Source of the DNA: an uncultured Alphaproteobacteria bacterium
Lineage (GTDB): Bacteria > Pseudomonadota > Alphaproteobacteria > Caulobacterales > Caulobacteraceae
DNA length: 64,000 bases
NCBI GenBank assembly: GCA_903860975.1
Contig: CAIOSI010000041.1
Coordinates: 62,001-126,000 of the forward strand
Reading direction: 5' to 3'
Below, piece after piece: positions 26,891 to 34,546 of the stretch (position 1 is the stretch's first letter; every line of letters starts with the position of its first letter). The translations under genes were made by a program, and so were the position numbers. Below the pieces are notes generated by a model that did not search any database, was not told where the DNA came from, and saw only the letters and a program-made list of their open reading frames with translations.

Positions 26891-26994
26891 GCCCAGTGTA
26901 ACCTTCTGTAACCTCCGTGAGACCGTATTTAACCGGACGCGGGACCGAATGGCAAAGTATGGGTTCGGATAATGACAATGCTGGGGAAACGATT

Positions 26995-27567
26995 TTGAAG
27001 CGCCTCATCTCCTTGGCGGCCTGCGCCGCTCTTCCCGTAAGCCTTTTGCTTGCCTGCACGGCGCAGAAGCCGGTTGAGACCGCCGGGGCCAACGCCAAGT
27101 TCAACACGGATGCCCTGCCGATGGCTGAGTTCATGGGCCACGTCGTCGATCCTGCCTCTTTCGCTTACTGGAAAGGCTCGGGCACGGAGGAAACCCCCAA
27201 GGGGACGAAGGATCTGACGCCCACGACGGACGAGGGCTGGGAAAGCATGGAGACAGCAGCTGCCGTGCTGATTGAGGCGGGAAACGCGCTGCAGCTCAAG
27301 GGCCGCCCCCGAGCGCCGGAAGCTGACTGGGACAAATTTGCCCAGCAGCTCACCGCAGAGGCGATCCTGGCCAAGGCCGCCGCCGAAAAGCACGATAAGG
27401 ACGGTGTCTACACGGAAGGTGCCAAGGTCTACTTGATCTGTACGGCCTGCCACAAAGAATACGTCATCGATCCGGGCATCAAGGCCAATGGACCCGCCCA
27501 AGGCAGTCCACTACCGGACTGGCCGTCAGACGTTAAGGTCAAGCAAAAGGCCTACAAACCGAGTTAG
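26995..27567 (+). CDS. Cytochrome c'-like lipoprotein
   Basis: 190 residues from a TTG at 26995 with GGGGAAA 6 bases upstream. The N-terminus MKRLISLAACAALP ends in the lipobox LLAC, so the protein is lipid-anchored. The heme c motif is C149-T-A-C-H153 near the C-terminus, and the N-terminal part is helical with MGHVVDPASFAYW. C-terminal CxxCH after a helical region is the layout of cytochrome c', which binds small gases or carries electrons. A paralogue lies at 31095-31667. An in-frame ATG at 26959 would lengthen the N-terminus and bury the signal. Confidence 0.75.
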   Translation: MKRLISLAACAALPVSLLLACTAQKPVETAGANAKFNTDALPMAEFMGHVVDPASFAYWKGSGTEETPKGTKDLTPTTDEGWESMETAAAVLIEAGNALQLKGRPRAPEADWDKFAQQLTAEAILAKAAAEKHDKDGVYTEGAKVYLICTACHKEYVIDPGIKANGPAQGSPLPDWPSDVKVKQKAYKPS

Positions 27568-27822
27568 GCTCCTGGGTCATTCATGGATTAAACCGACACC
27601 GCCCCGCAGGGCGCGCGCTTCTTCTTGCCTGCGGCTTGGGACGAAGCCTGCTGGCTTTAGCCGACGACCTGGGAGCTGCGCGTCTCCAGGGGCGAACCGG
27701 GGGCGGGGATCAATGATTTTCAGGTTCACCCGCTTGAGCCGTTATCTGGAGTGGCCAACATCACCGACGTCTTCTCGTCGCTGAAAGTCTTGGCTAAGAT
27801 TGAATCGAAAGAGGAACCCACC

Positions 27823-28182
27823 ATGCGCCACGCCATCGTCGTTGCCGCTGCCATCGCGGTGTTCGCGCTGGCCGGTCAAGCCGCCGCCCATGCCCGCTTG
27901 ATTCTGGGCTCGCCCAAGGCCGGCGAAACGGTTGCAGCTCCAAAGGCGCTCAAGCTTCAATATAGCGAGAGCATCGTTGCGGGCGAATCCGTTGTCTCGG
28001 TTTCAGGTCCGAACGACGCATCGGTTGTCACAGGTCCTTTGACCCTTGATCCGAAGAGCAAGCGGATTGTTCTTGTGCCCTTTAAGTCGAAGGCCGCGCC
28101 CGGCGCCTACACGGTCAAATGGCACATGAAAACCGAGGATGGCCACGAGACCGACGGCACGTTCGGCTTCATCGTGAAATAG
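27823..28182 (+). CDS. copC: CopC-type periplasmic copper-binding protein
   Basis: 119 residues. The signal peptide ends AGQAAA and leaves HARLILGSPKAGE as the mature N-terminus, so the first histidine can bind Cu(II). The single CopC domain continues with LKLQYSESIVAGES, and PGAYTVKWHMKTEDGHETDGTFGFIV carries the second copper histidines. It shuttles copper in the periplasm. No copD follows; the next gene is an Nramp-type transporter. The start at 27823 has AGAGGA upstream; an earlier ATG-type start would add non-family residues. Confidence 0.9.
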   Translation: MRHAIVVAAAIAVFALAGQAAAHARLILGSPKAGETVAAPKALKLQYSESIVAGESVVSVSGPNDASVVTGPLTLDPKSKRIVLVPFKSKAAPGAYTVKWHMKTEDGHETDGTFGFIVK

Positions 28183-28257
28183 CCACAGGGCTTCGATAAG
28201 CGGAGCCTTGCTGCGGATCTGGGGTTACGGTCTGGGGACGCAACGGATCGGACCTCC

Positions 28258-29568
28258 ATGAGCGACCCAATAGACACCGCCGCGCCCAATCCGGACGGCT
28301 TCGTCAAGCTTCCGGAGCGGCCGAAGCTTCTGCAGGTGTTGGGACCAGGACTGATCACGGGCGCCTCGGACGACGATCCCTCCGGCATCGCCACCTACTC
28401 CCAGGCCGGTGCCCAGTTCGGTTTTGGCTTGTCCTGGGTGCTCCTGTTTTCCTGGCCGCTGATGTGCGCTATCCAGGAAATCAGCGCCCGCATCGGCAGG
28501 GTCACTGGCCGCGGGATCGCTGGCAATCTGAAGAAACATTATCCGAGCCCGGTGGTCTACGCGATCGTCTTCCTGGTCGTGGTGGCTAACGTCATCAACC
28601 TCGGAGCTGACCTGGGTGCCATGGGCGCGGCGCTAAAGCTGCTGATCGGCGGGTCGCAGTTGTTCTATGTCGCCGCCTTTGGCCTTTTGACAGTGCTGCT
28701 GGAGGTGTTCTCCCGCTACGCGAGCTACGTCTCAATTCTGAAGTGGTTGACGCTGTCGCTATTTGCCTACGTGGGCGTGGCCTTCGTCGTGAATATGCCC
28801 TGGGCTACCGTTGCCAGGAGCCTCTTCATTCCGCAGATCACATTTACCGCTGCCTATATGACCGTCGTCGTGGCCATCCTTGGCACCACCATCAGCCCCT
28901 ACCTTTTCTTCTGGCAGGCTGAGGAAGAGGTCGAGGAGGTCAAGGAGCGCGCGGACGCCAAGCCGCTCGAGCGCGCGCCGGAGCAGGCCGGGCCGGAGTT
29001 TCGCCGTATCCGCATCGACACCTACGTCGGCATGGCCTTCTCCAACGCCGTGGCGCTCTTCATCGTTCTGACAACAGCGGCGACCCTGCACGCCCATGGC
29101 GTCACCGACATCCAAACGTCCTCTCAGGCCGCCGAGGCGCTGAGGCCCATCGCCGGGCCGTTCGCCTTTGCTGTGTTCGCCATCGGCATCATCGGGACCG
29201 GACTGTTGGCCCTGCCCGTGCTGGCCGGGTCTTCAGCCTATGCCCTGGGCGAGACCTTCGGTTGGCATGTGGGCCTCGCCCGCAAGCCAAGCCGCGCAAA
29301 GGCATTCTATTCGACCATCGCCATTGCGACACTGGCGGGTGTGCTCCTCAACTACAGCCCCATCGATCCGATCAAGGCGCTGTTCTGGAGCGCGGTCATC
29401 AATGGCGTCGTGGCCGTCCCGGTCATGGTCCTGATGATGCACCTCTCCAGCCATCGCGCGGCCATGGGAGATTTCAAGCTGGGGCGGGGTCTTAAAATCG
29501 TGGGCTGGCTGTCCACTGCCGTGATGGCCGCTGCGGCCGTCGGGCTTTTCGCGACCTGGGAACAATAA
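28258..29568 (+). CDS. Nramp-family divalent metal transporter
   Basis: 436 residues with about 11 membrane helices. The first unwound helix carries GLITGASDDDPSGIATYSQ, where classical Nramps have DPGN, and no MPH motif is visible in the sixth helix region, where TLGTTISPYLFFWQA-like sequence stands (AILGTTISPYLFFWQA). This is the pattern of Nramp-related proteins, some of which carry Mg2+ or Mn2+ rather than Fe2+. A charged cytoplasmic loop (EEEVEEVKERADAK) follows. It lies 75 bases after copC on the same strand, within a metal/redox neighbourhood. Confidence 0.87.
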   Translation: MSDPIDTAAPNPDGFVKLPERPKLLQVLGPGLITGASDDDPSGIATYSQAGAQFGFGLSWVLLFSWPLMCAIQEISARIGRVTGRGIAGNLKKHYPSPVVYAIVFLVVVANVINLGADLGAMGAALKLLIGGSQLFYVAAFGLLTVLLEVFSRYASYVSILKWLTLSLFAYVGVAFVVNMPWATVARSLFIPQITFTAAYMTVVVAILGTTISPYLFFWQAEEEVEEVKERADAKPLERAPEQAGPEFRRIRIDTYVGMAFSNAVALFIVLTTAATLHAHGVTDIQTSSQAAEALRPIAGPFAFAVFAIGIIGTGLLALPVLAGSSAYALGETFGWHVGLARKPSRAKAFYSTIAIATLAGVLLNYSPIDPIKALFWSAVINGVVAVPVMVLMMHLSSHRAAMGDFKLGRGLKIVGWLSTAVMAAAAVGLFATWEQ

Positions 29569-29584
29569 CGCCATCCACCTGCGA

Positions 29585-30280
29585 TCAGACAGCGCTCGCC
29601 AACCGGAACACCGAGTTTGCATGTCCCCACGACGCCACTTTCATGAAGGCGTCCACATAGGCCGCAGCCTTGGCCCCGTAGTCCATCTGATAGGCGTGTT
29701 CATACATATCGAGCGCCAGCAGCGGTGCCCCGCCGGCTAACGTCTGTGTGTGGTCAGAGGCCCAGGTATTCACGAGGCGACCGTCATGTGGACTGTAAGT
29801 CAAGATCACCCAGCCGGATCCGCCGCCCAAGGCCTTCCCCATGGCCGCGAACTCCGCCGCCCAGCGATCGTGGCTACCGAAGTCGCGTTCAACCGCCTGA
29901 GCGAGCGAGGCGCTAGGCGCGGTGTTCGCCGCCAAGCCTGCGAAATAGACCTCATGCAGGATCATGGAGTTCCAGGCGATGAGCTCCTCGCGCTTTAGAC
30001 CATTGATCTCGAAGATCGGTGCTGCTGCCAGATCCAGCTTTGCGAACTGCGCGCGAATTGCGCTTAGCCGCTTCACCGCCCCCACATAGTTATTGTCGTG
30101 ATGGCTGGTGAGCAGTTTCTCGGAGAGCCCGGCGACGCCCTTAGGGTCGAAGGCCAGGGCCTTGGGTGTATAGCTCGGTGCCACTGGCGGCGGCTGCGCA
30201 GCCGCTGAGGACGCAGCGGCGGCCCCTGCCAGCGCCATGCCTGCCAGGAGTAGGCGCCGGTCGATGTTGGGTTCAGACAT
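29585..30280 (-). CDS. Exported Fe/Mn superoxide dismutase-like protein
   Basis: 231 residues from the ATG at 30280 (CAGGAG 5-6 bases upstream). An N-terminal DRRLLLAGMALAGAAAA with two arginines suggests Tat export of a folded metalloprotein. The SOD fold is visible: LLTSHHDNNYVGAVKRL, WNSMILHEVYFAGL, LGGGSGWVILTYSP and LALDMYEHAYQMDYGAKAAAYVDAF. The D..EHAY metal-ligand motif is present, but Trp before Glu is Tyr. It should remove superoxide in the periplasm or be a catalytically altered relative. It converges with the Nramp gene. Confidence 0.85.
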   Translation of the reverse strand: MSEPNIDRRLLLAGMALAGAAAASSAAAQPPPVAPSYTPKALAFDPKGVAGLSEKLLTSHHDNNYVGAVKRLSAIRAQFAKLDLAAAPIFEINGLKREELIAWNSMILHEVYFAGLAANTAPSASLAQAVERDFGSHDRWAAEFAAMGKALGGGSGWVILTYSPHDGRLVNTWASDHTQTLAGGAPLLALDMYEHAYQMDYGAKAAAYVDAFMKVASWGHANSVFRLASAV

Positions 30281-30318
30281 AGGGCGCTCCTGCAGAAGGG
30301 TTTCGAGTTTGGGGTCGC

Positions 30319-30669
30319 TCAGAGCTTGAGGCCGAACCTGGGGCCGATTGCGGTCATCCCCAGATAGAGCCCGACAGTCAGCAAGCCGCCGCCCGCCAGC
30401 GCTGCCCAAAACGGCACGCCGCGTTTCAGGAGCGTTGGGATTAACAGGAACATGGGCAGCGATGGAAGCACGTACCAAAAGGTCGCTCCGGCGTGGCTCG
30501 CCATCCGAACCGGGTCATGGGTGTCGCGCCACAGCCAGATCATCCCGAGCACAGAGACCAGCGGCACAGACGCGATCAGCGCCCCTGCGCCTGGCGAGCG
30601 CTTGGCGGTCTCCGAAACGATCGCGATGATCACCCCAGAGATGGCGGCCTTCAGGATAAGGTAGAGCAT
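30319..30669 (-). CDS. DUF3147 membrane protein
   Basis: 116 residues with four hydrophobic segments. AAISGVIIAIVSETAKRSPGAGALIAS (opening), PLVSVLGMIWLWRDTHD and FWYVLPSLPMFLLIPTLLKRG match DUF3147, small inner-membrane proteins of unknown function. It lies 38 bases upstream of the superoxide dismutase-like gene on the same strand. Confidence 0.85.
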   Translation of the reverse strand: MLYLILKAAISGVIIAIVSETAKRSPGAGALIASVPLVSVLGMIWLWRDTHDPVRMASHAGATFWYVLPSLPMFLLIPTLLKRGVPFWAALAGGGLLTVGLYLGMTAIGPRFGLKL

Positions 30670-30720
30670 GGCGCGAGCTTACGCCTTAGCCTCGGCAAGG
30701 CCAGCCCTGCGCGCGTACGC

Positions 30721-31083
30721 CTAGCCGCCGAGCTGGGGGCAGGCATCGATGATGTGTTCGACGGCTTGTCGTGACTTATGGCCGAGGAGCAGGGTTTGGC
30801 GGGAGATGCGAGCTTCCACCATGCGTCGGGCCTGCGACTTCACTGCGCCCATCTTGGTGCGCGCCTCAAGAGCTGCGCCAGCATAGTCAGACGCAACGTC
30901 GAAGATTTGGGACGTCATCGAGGCGGGCCGCTCCGGATCAGTCAATCTGGCGTTCGCCCGATAGGCCGCCGCACAATCTGCATAGGCGATCCAGCCGACC
31001 GGCTTGGCGCCCGCTTCTGCAGCTCTTGGTGCGACGCCAAGGACGCACACAGCGATGATCCATGCGCGGCGTCTCATGGCCAT
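30721..31083 (-). CDS. Small exported hypothetical protein
   Basis: 120 residues with a signal peptide (MAMRRRAWIIAVCVLGVAPRAAEAG). The mature part has two cysteines (YADCAAAYRAN and IIDACPQLGG) that may pair, around a helical middle rich in Arg and Ala. Not recognised. It starts 11 bases after the stop of the cytochrome c'-like gene on the same strand, so the two are probably cotranscribed. Confidence 0.65.
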   Translation of the reverse strand: MAMRRRAWIIAVCVLGVAPRAAEAGAKPVGWIAYADCAAAYRANARLTDPERPASMTSQIFDVASDYAGAALEARTKMGAVKSQARRMVEARISRQTLLLGHKSRQAVEHIIDACPQLGG

Positions 31084-31094
31084 TTGACGTCCCG

Positions 31095-31667
31095 CTACTT
31101 CGGCGTTTTGCCGGCCGCCTCAAGGTCCTTGTCGATGTCGTGCCGATAGAGGCTGTCCTTCGGCCTTACGATGTATTTGCCATGGCAAGCGTAGCAGGAG
31201 TCGTACATGGCGCTGCCGGCGTCGAAAGTCTTGTCGTGATCCTTGGCCAAGGCTGCGGCCATGCCCCGAACACCGGCGTTGGTCAGCTGCAAGGCGTACT
31301 TCATCCAAGGCCCGTTCGGGTCACGTGCACGGCCCTCCATCTGTAGCAGGTTGCCGGCCTCGACCAGCTGAGCCGCAGAGTCCATTGACAGCTTCCAGTT
31401 GGCCTCGTCGGTAGGCGTGCGATCATTGGCACCCTTCTCGTCGTCCACCACGCCAGAGTGCGCCCAAAACGTTTCCGCCGCAGGATTGACGATGTGGCGC
31501 ATGACCTCCTTCGTCGACAGCAAGGTGCGGCCAGGGGCGAGGATCGGTGCAATGGCTGAATTGGGGGCTACGGTAGGCTTTGCCGTGGGCTTGGATGCCG
31601 GCGTTTGGGCCAAGGCAGGTAGGGCGCTGGCAAGTACGGCCGCGATGACAATGGGCAGGTGACGCAT
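31095..31667 (-). CDS. Cytochrome c'-like periplasmic protein
   Basis: 190 residues with a signal peptide (MRHLPIVIAAVLASALPALA) and no lipobox. It is a paralogue of the protein at 26995: MRHIVNPAAETFWAHSG here equals MGHVVDPASFAYWKGSG there, both continue with a T-P-T-D-E-W stretch, and both end in a single heme motif (C158-Y-A-C-H162). Heme near the C-terminus after helices is the cytochrome c' layout. Probable role: gas binding or electron transfer in the periplasm. The start is near a good position but only a weak ribosome site is seen. Confidence 0.75.
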   Translation of the reverse strand: MRHLPIVIAAVLASALPALAQTPASKPTAKPTVAPNSAIAPILAPGRTLLSTKEVMRHIVNPAAETFWAHSGVVDDEKGANDRTPTDEANWKLSMDSAAQLVEAGNLLQMEGRARDPNGPWMKYALQLTNAGVRGMAAALAKDHDKTFDAGSAMYDSCYACHGKYIVRPKDSLYRHDIDKDLEAAGKTPK

Positions 31668-31720
31668 GGCTTTTCCCCAGAAATTTTGAGCAACACCTTA
31701 TCCATCCGCCGGGCGGCGGG

Positions 31721-31760
31721 AACCCCTCTCCGAAAGGGTTCGAAACGGAAAGGGGTTTTT
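31721..31760 (+). terminator. Rho-independent terminator-like hairpin
   Basis: AACCCCTCTCCG (31721-31732) pairs with CGGAAAGGGGTT (31745-31757) with one mismatch, followed by TTTTT at its right side. The T-run points to the plus strand, although both flanking genes are on the minus strand; it may end an antisense transcript or be a bidirectional structure. Confidence 0.5.
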
Positions 31761-31764
31761 CGCG

Positions 31765-31872
31765 TCAATAGCCGTGGATGACCAGGTCGGCGATTCGTCC
31801 CGTAGCCCAGGACAACAGAACGAAATTGCCATCGGCGCAGACCCAGTGGCGTCCGGGGGGCGGCCGACGCAG
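31765..31872 (-). pseudogene. Remnant of an RcnB-like gene (C-terminal end only)
   Basis: Immediately after the stop of the VOC gene another frame reads [20 protein letters not shown] and ends [15 protein letters not shown]. This is the typical C-terminal module of RcnB-like periplasmic proteins (PP-G-W-V-...-D-...-L-ATG-I). No start, signal peptide or N-terminal half exists, because the VOC gene occupies the space. It looks like the surviving tail of a deleted gene. Confidence 0.45.
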
Positions 31873-31874
31873 GT

Positions 31875-32339
31875 CTATTTCTGGGGCGGTGCCGTATAAA
31901 GCTCTATGGTGTTGCCCTCGGGATCCGCGACGAAATAGGCGACGTTGGGGATCACCTGGCGGCTGTCGACGCCTTGCGTTTTCAGCCAATCGGCCAGTCC
32001 CTTGGCGTTGGGCACACCCAAGATAATACGGCCCATAGCGTTGGGCCCGGGTTGTCGCTGCGGCGATTTCAACAGTGCAACGATCGCTGCATCCGGTCCG
32101 CCGCCATAGCCCATGATGTATTCGCGCGGGGACCCGTCAGGTGCCTTGATGGTGTTGATCAGGTTCATTCCGAGCCTTGTCGAGAACCAAGCCTTCTGGG
32201 CCTCCAGATCCATAACGTTAAGGCCCGCGCCATCGACTTTGCTGGGCTTCAGATTTGCCGGTGGCCCGTCGGCGAGCGCCGGGCTGCCGCTCAGTCCCAT
32301 GACCACGACTATTGCAGCCGCCATCGTCCAGCTTTTCAT
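31875..32339 (-). CDS. Exported VOC (glyoxalase/dioxygenase fold) protein
   Basis: 154 residues. A clear signal peptide ([18 protein letters not shown], cleaved after PALA) precedes one VOC repeat pair: [42 protein letters not shown] and [18 protein letters not shown] with the usual C-terminal glutamate metal ligand. Most VOC proteins are cytoplasmic, so export is unusual. The start at 32339 follows GAGGGGG by 10 bases; an upstream frame to 32513 lacks a ribosome site. Substrate unknown. Confidence 0.8.
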   Translation of the reverse strand: MKSWTMAAAIVVVMGLSGSPALADGPPANLKPSKVDGAGLNVMDLEAQKAWFSTRLGMNLINTIKAPDGSPREYIMGYGGGPDAAIVALLKSPQRQPGPNAMGRIILGVPNAKGLADWLKTQGVDSRQVIPNVAYFVADPEGNTIELYTAPPQK

Positions 32340-32539
32340 CGTCCAAGCCCCCTCGTTTACCGACAGCCATCCTGGCTGGTTCTGGGTCCGTGGCAAGCCG
32401 AGCCAACAGAAAAGATCGTCATCGCAGCGCCTGCCCCAGGCTTCACTCTGGCTGGCGCGAGGCCCGTTTCGGCTTCGCGAGACGCCCTGGAAAAACAGCC
32501 ATGTCCAATCCACCTTCGCCGTCTTAGCCCTTCTGACCG
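32340..32539. other. Non-coding stretch upstream of the VOC gene
   Basis: Two hundred bases with no supported gene; it should carry the VOC promoter. Together with 32540-32849 the region between well-supported genes is about 500 bases and holds only one weak small-gene candidate. Confidence 0.4.
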
Positions 32540-32719
32540 CTATGCCTCACGTTCGCCACGCCCAAAGCTGGCTGCCGATCGTGGCTCGACCGTGCGGGGT
32601 TTGTCGTCTCGCTGAATTTTGACAGTCCACGACGAGATCTGTTGGGCGCCTCGCGGATCGGCTGCGTTATCGTCGACTATCAGCCGGGTCGTGGCGGACG
32701 CGCCCGATAGCGCACCCAA
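32540..32719 (-). CDS. Candidate 59-residue protein
   Basis: A frame bounded by stops codes for 59 residues from a TTG at 32719, with AAGG about 10 bases upstream. Residues 10-40 (TTRLIVDDNAADPRGAQQIS, then SWTVKIQRDDK) have a coding-like mix and codon choice. No family recognised and no signal peptide. A weak start makes this tentative; a gene fragment is possible. Confidence 0.35.
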   Translation of the reverse strand: MGALSGASATTRLIVDDNAADPRGAQQISSWTVKIQRDDKPRTVEPRSAASFGRGEREA

Positions 32720-32849
32720 ACTCGATTAAACCTTCAGCTGCGACAGCATGATGGATATCTTGTTCGATCCGCGCGCGAAAGATCTGACGCCAGCGACGCT
32801 GGCAGAGCGGACCGCCGCGTTTATCCAGGATCGCAAGGTCCCTGACGAC

Positions 32850-33044
32850 TTAGTTGTCCAGCCGCTCGTCTCGATCGGCCATGATGTGCTTGTAAATGAC
32901 GTTGGACATCCCACGCACGGTTTTGGCCGCTGTCAACAGAGCCGCCTCGCCCACTAGAGTTGCACCCTGGGCTGCCAACTCATCGAGCTCATCGGCAAAT
33001 TCCGCGAGCTTCTGGTAGACGGTGATGTCGGACACATTGGACAT
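32850..33044 (-). CDS. Small helical hypothetical protein
   Basis: 64 residues from the ATG at 33044. Sequence is helical and acidic: VYQKLAEFADELDELAAQGA, then LVGEAALLTAAKTVRGM, ending DRDERLDN. Not recognised. Codon use favours the minus strand, but the opposite strand also has an open frame here (32748-32957), so the assignment is not certain. Ribosome site weak. Confidence 0.5.
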   Translation of the reverse strand: MSNVSDITVYQKLAEFADELDELAAQGATLVGEAALLTAAKTVRGMSNVIYKHIMADRDERLDN

Positions 33045-33198
33045 ACCGCGTTCTTTACAGGCCTAAAAAGCCTTCGGAAACCCGGACTCTTCTTTTGGGA
33101 GAGGGGCTTTAGTCCTCAGTAACCACATAAATTCACCCTGAATTGATCTGCGATGGAATAGAAGATCAGAGGGTTCTTCATTTCAGGACATCATCGAC

Positions 33199-33591
33199 GT
33201 GTTTCCGACGATCTCCTTTCCGCTACTGCGTCTGGTTTCTGCACTGGTCGTTCTGACCTGTGCTGTGGTGTTGGTGTCGCCCCTTTCTGGGATGACCCTG
33301 TCCGACAGCCTGCCGGTGCACGCTATAATGTTCTACGGCGGCACTATCGGAGCCTATGGCTTGCTGCCGTTTGTGCGTCGAGGTGACATTGTTATGGTCG
33401 CCATTTGGGTCGTGCTTGGGGTCGGCATGGCCCCTTGCTTCACTGGACAAGAGCTATCGGCGTCGCAAATGTTCGCCGACCTCGCAGGCGTGCTGATGGG
33501 GGCGGCCCCGATCTACATTGCCCGCATGCGTCAGATCGCCCAGGGCGATGTCCGCCCGTTTCATCGTCGCGCCGCCGAAGCCGAAGCCTGA
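33199..33591 (+). CDS. Small membrane protein, VanZ-like layout
   Basis: 130 residues, GTG start. Four hydrophobic segments: LLRLVSALVVLTCAVVLVSP, HAIMFYGGTIGAYGLLPF, IVMVAIWVVLGVGMAP and MFADLAGVLMGAAPIYI. The order, with a short loop DSLPVH and a late DLAGVLMG, recalls VanZ-like proteins, but key residues are not clear. Not otherwise recognised. It ends 10 bases before the end of the convergent hydrolase gene. Confidence 0.6.
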   Translation: MFPTISFPLLRLVSALVVLTCAVVLVSPLSGMTLSDSLPVHAIMFYGGTIGAYGLLPFVRRGDIVMVAIWVVLGVGMAPCFTGQELSASQMFADLAGVLMGAAPIYIARMRQIAQGDVRPFHRRAAEAEA

Positions 33592-33601
33592 GGGCTGGAG
33601 A

Positions 33602-34498
33602 CTACTTCAGGCCCTGTAGCCACTCGATGATCGCCGCCTCCAGGGCTATCCGCTTTCCGCTCCACCCGTGATCTGTCGCTTCATGATGCAAGGTGACCTG
33701 CGTCCCGCCGTCGTCCTGGATCGCCTTCACCAACTTGTCAGCGTTTGGGGCCAGACCGTCATCAGAGGTCAGCACCAGCAGCGGCTTGGCTGAAAGTCCC
33801 CTGGCCACCGCCGCGTTAAACGACAGGCGCGGTGAAAAGGCGATGATCTCGTCGGCCATCTTCTCCGGCGTCGTCGAAGATAAGGTCTCCATGTCTTCAG
33901 ACATCGCCTTGGCGACCATCGGTTTTGCCGCAGCCATAGCCCCTTCACCGCCCATATCGGCCGCAGAGATCATCACAGCACCAGCCAAGCTTTTATCTTG
34001 TGCCGCCGTCAGTGCGGTCACCCAGCCGCCCATGCTGTGGCCAGCCAGAACAAGGCGGCCGGTGTCGATCCCCAGGAACTTGGCGTTGGAAGGCGCCCGC
34101 ACAAAGGCCAAGACCGCTCTGGCATCTGCCAGATTGCCTTCGAAGCTGAAGGTCCCGGGGCTGCCCCACGAGCCCCGATAGTTAAAAGTCACGACGTTCC
34201 AGCCCGCGCGGCGGATCGCCTGAGCCAGATCGAGGTTCTTTTCATTCCCGGGCAAGCCATGCAGCAGAACGACGGTTGGATGCGGCCCAACACCGCCCGC
34301 CAGGTAGGCGACACCATTCATCTTCACCTCCCCGCTTGGGATGTGCAGCACCTCCATCCGCGGCGGATGGGCAGCGTCCATTGGCGGGTCGGTGAAGATG
34401 GCAGCCGGGATGGAGGGACGCTGTATGGCCTTGGCGAATGCCAACTGGGGTGTCACGGCGAACACGATGACCATCGCAGCCAGGACCAGGCGCCTCAT
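33602..34498 (-). CDS. Exported alpha/beta hydrolase
   Basis: 298 residues from the ATG at 34498 (GGAG 7-8 bases upstream) with a signal peptide (MRRLVLAAMVIVFAVTPQLA). The fold is visible: VVLLHGLPGNEKN oxyanion loop, FNYRGSWGSPG, nucleophile serine in LVLAGHSMGGWV, acid in LTSDDGLAPNAD and histidine in HHEATDHGWSG. It resembles dipeptidyl-peptidase-like or BAAT-type serine hydrolases. Substrate unknown; periplasmic. Confidence 0.85.
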   Translation of the reverse strand: MRRLVLAAMVIVFAVTPQLAFAKAIQRPSIPAAIFTDPPMDAAHPPRMEVLHIPSGEVKMNGVAYLAGGVGPHPTVVLLHGLPGNEKNLDLAQAIRRAGWNVVTFNYRGSWGSPGTFSFEGNLADARAVLAFVRAPSNAKFLGIDTGRLVLAGHSMGGWVTALTAAQDKSLAGAVMISAADMGGEGAMAAAKPMVAKAMSEDMETLSSTTPEKMADEIIAFSPRLSFNAAVARGLSAKPLLVLTSDDGLAPNADKLVKAIQDDGGTQVTLHHEATDHGWSGKRIALEAAIIEWLQGLK

Positions 34499-34546
34499 GT
34501 CGATCTCCAATTTACGGCGCACATAGTAACCCAGGCGACGAGGGCC

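Noticed and set aside
32748..32957. Plus-strand frame of 69 residues beginning MMDILFDPRAKDL
   Set aside because: It overlaps the better minus-strand 64-residue gene over half its length and has no ribosome site; kept only as a doubt on that gene.
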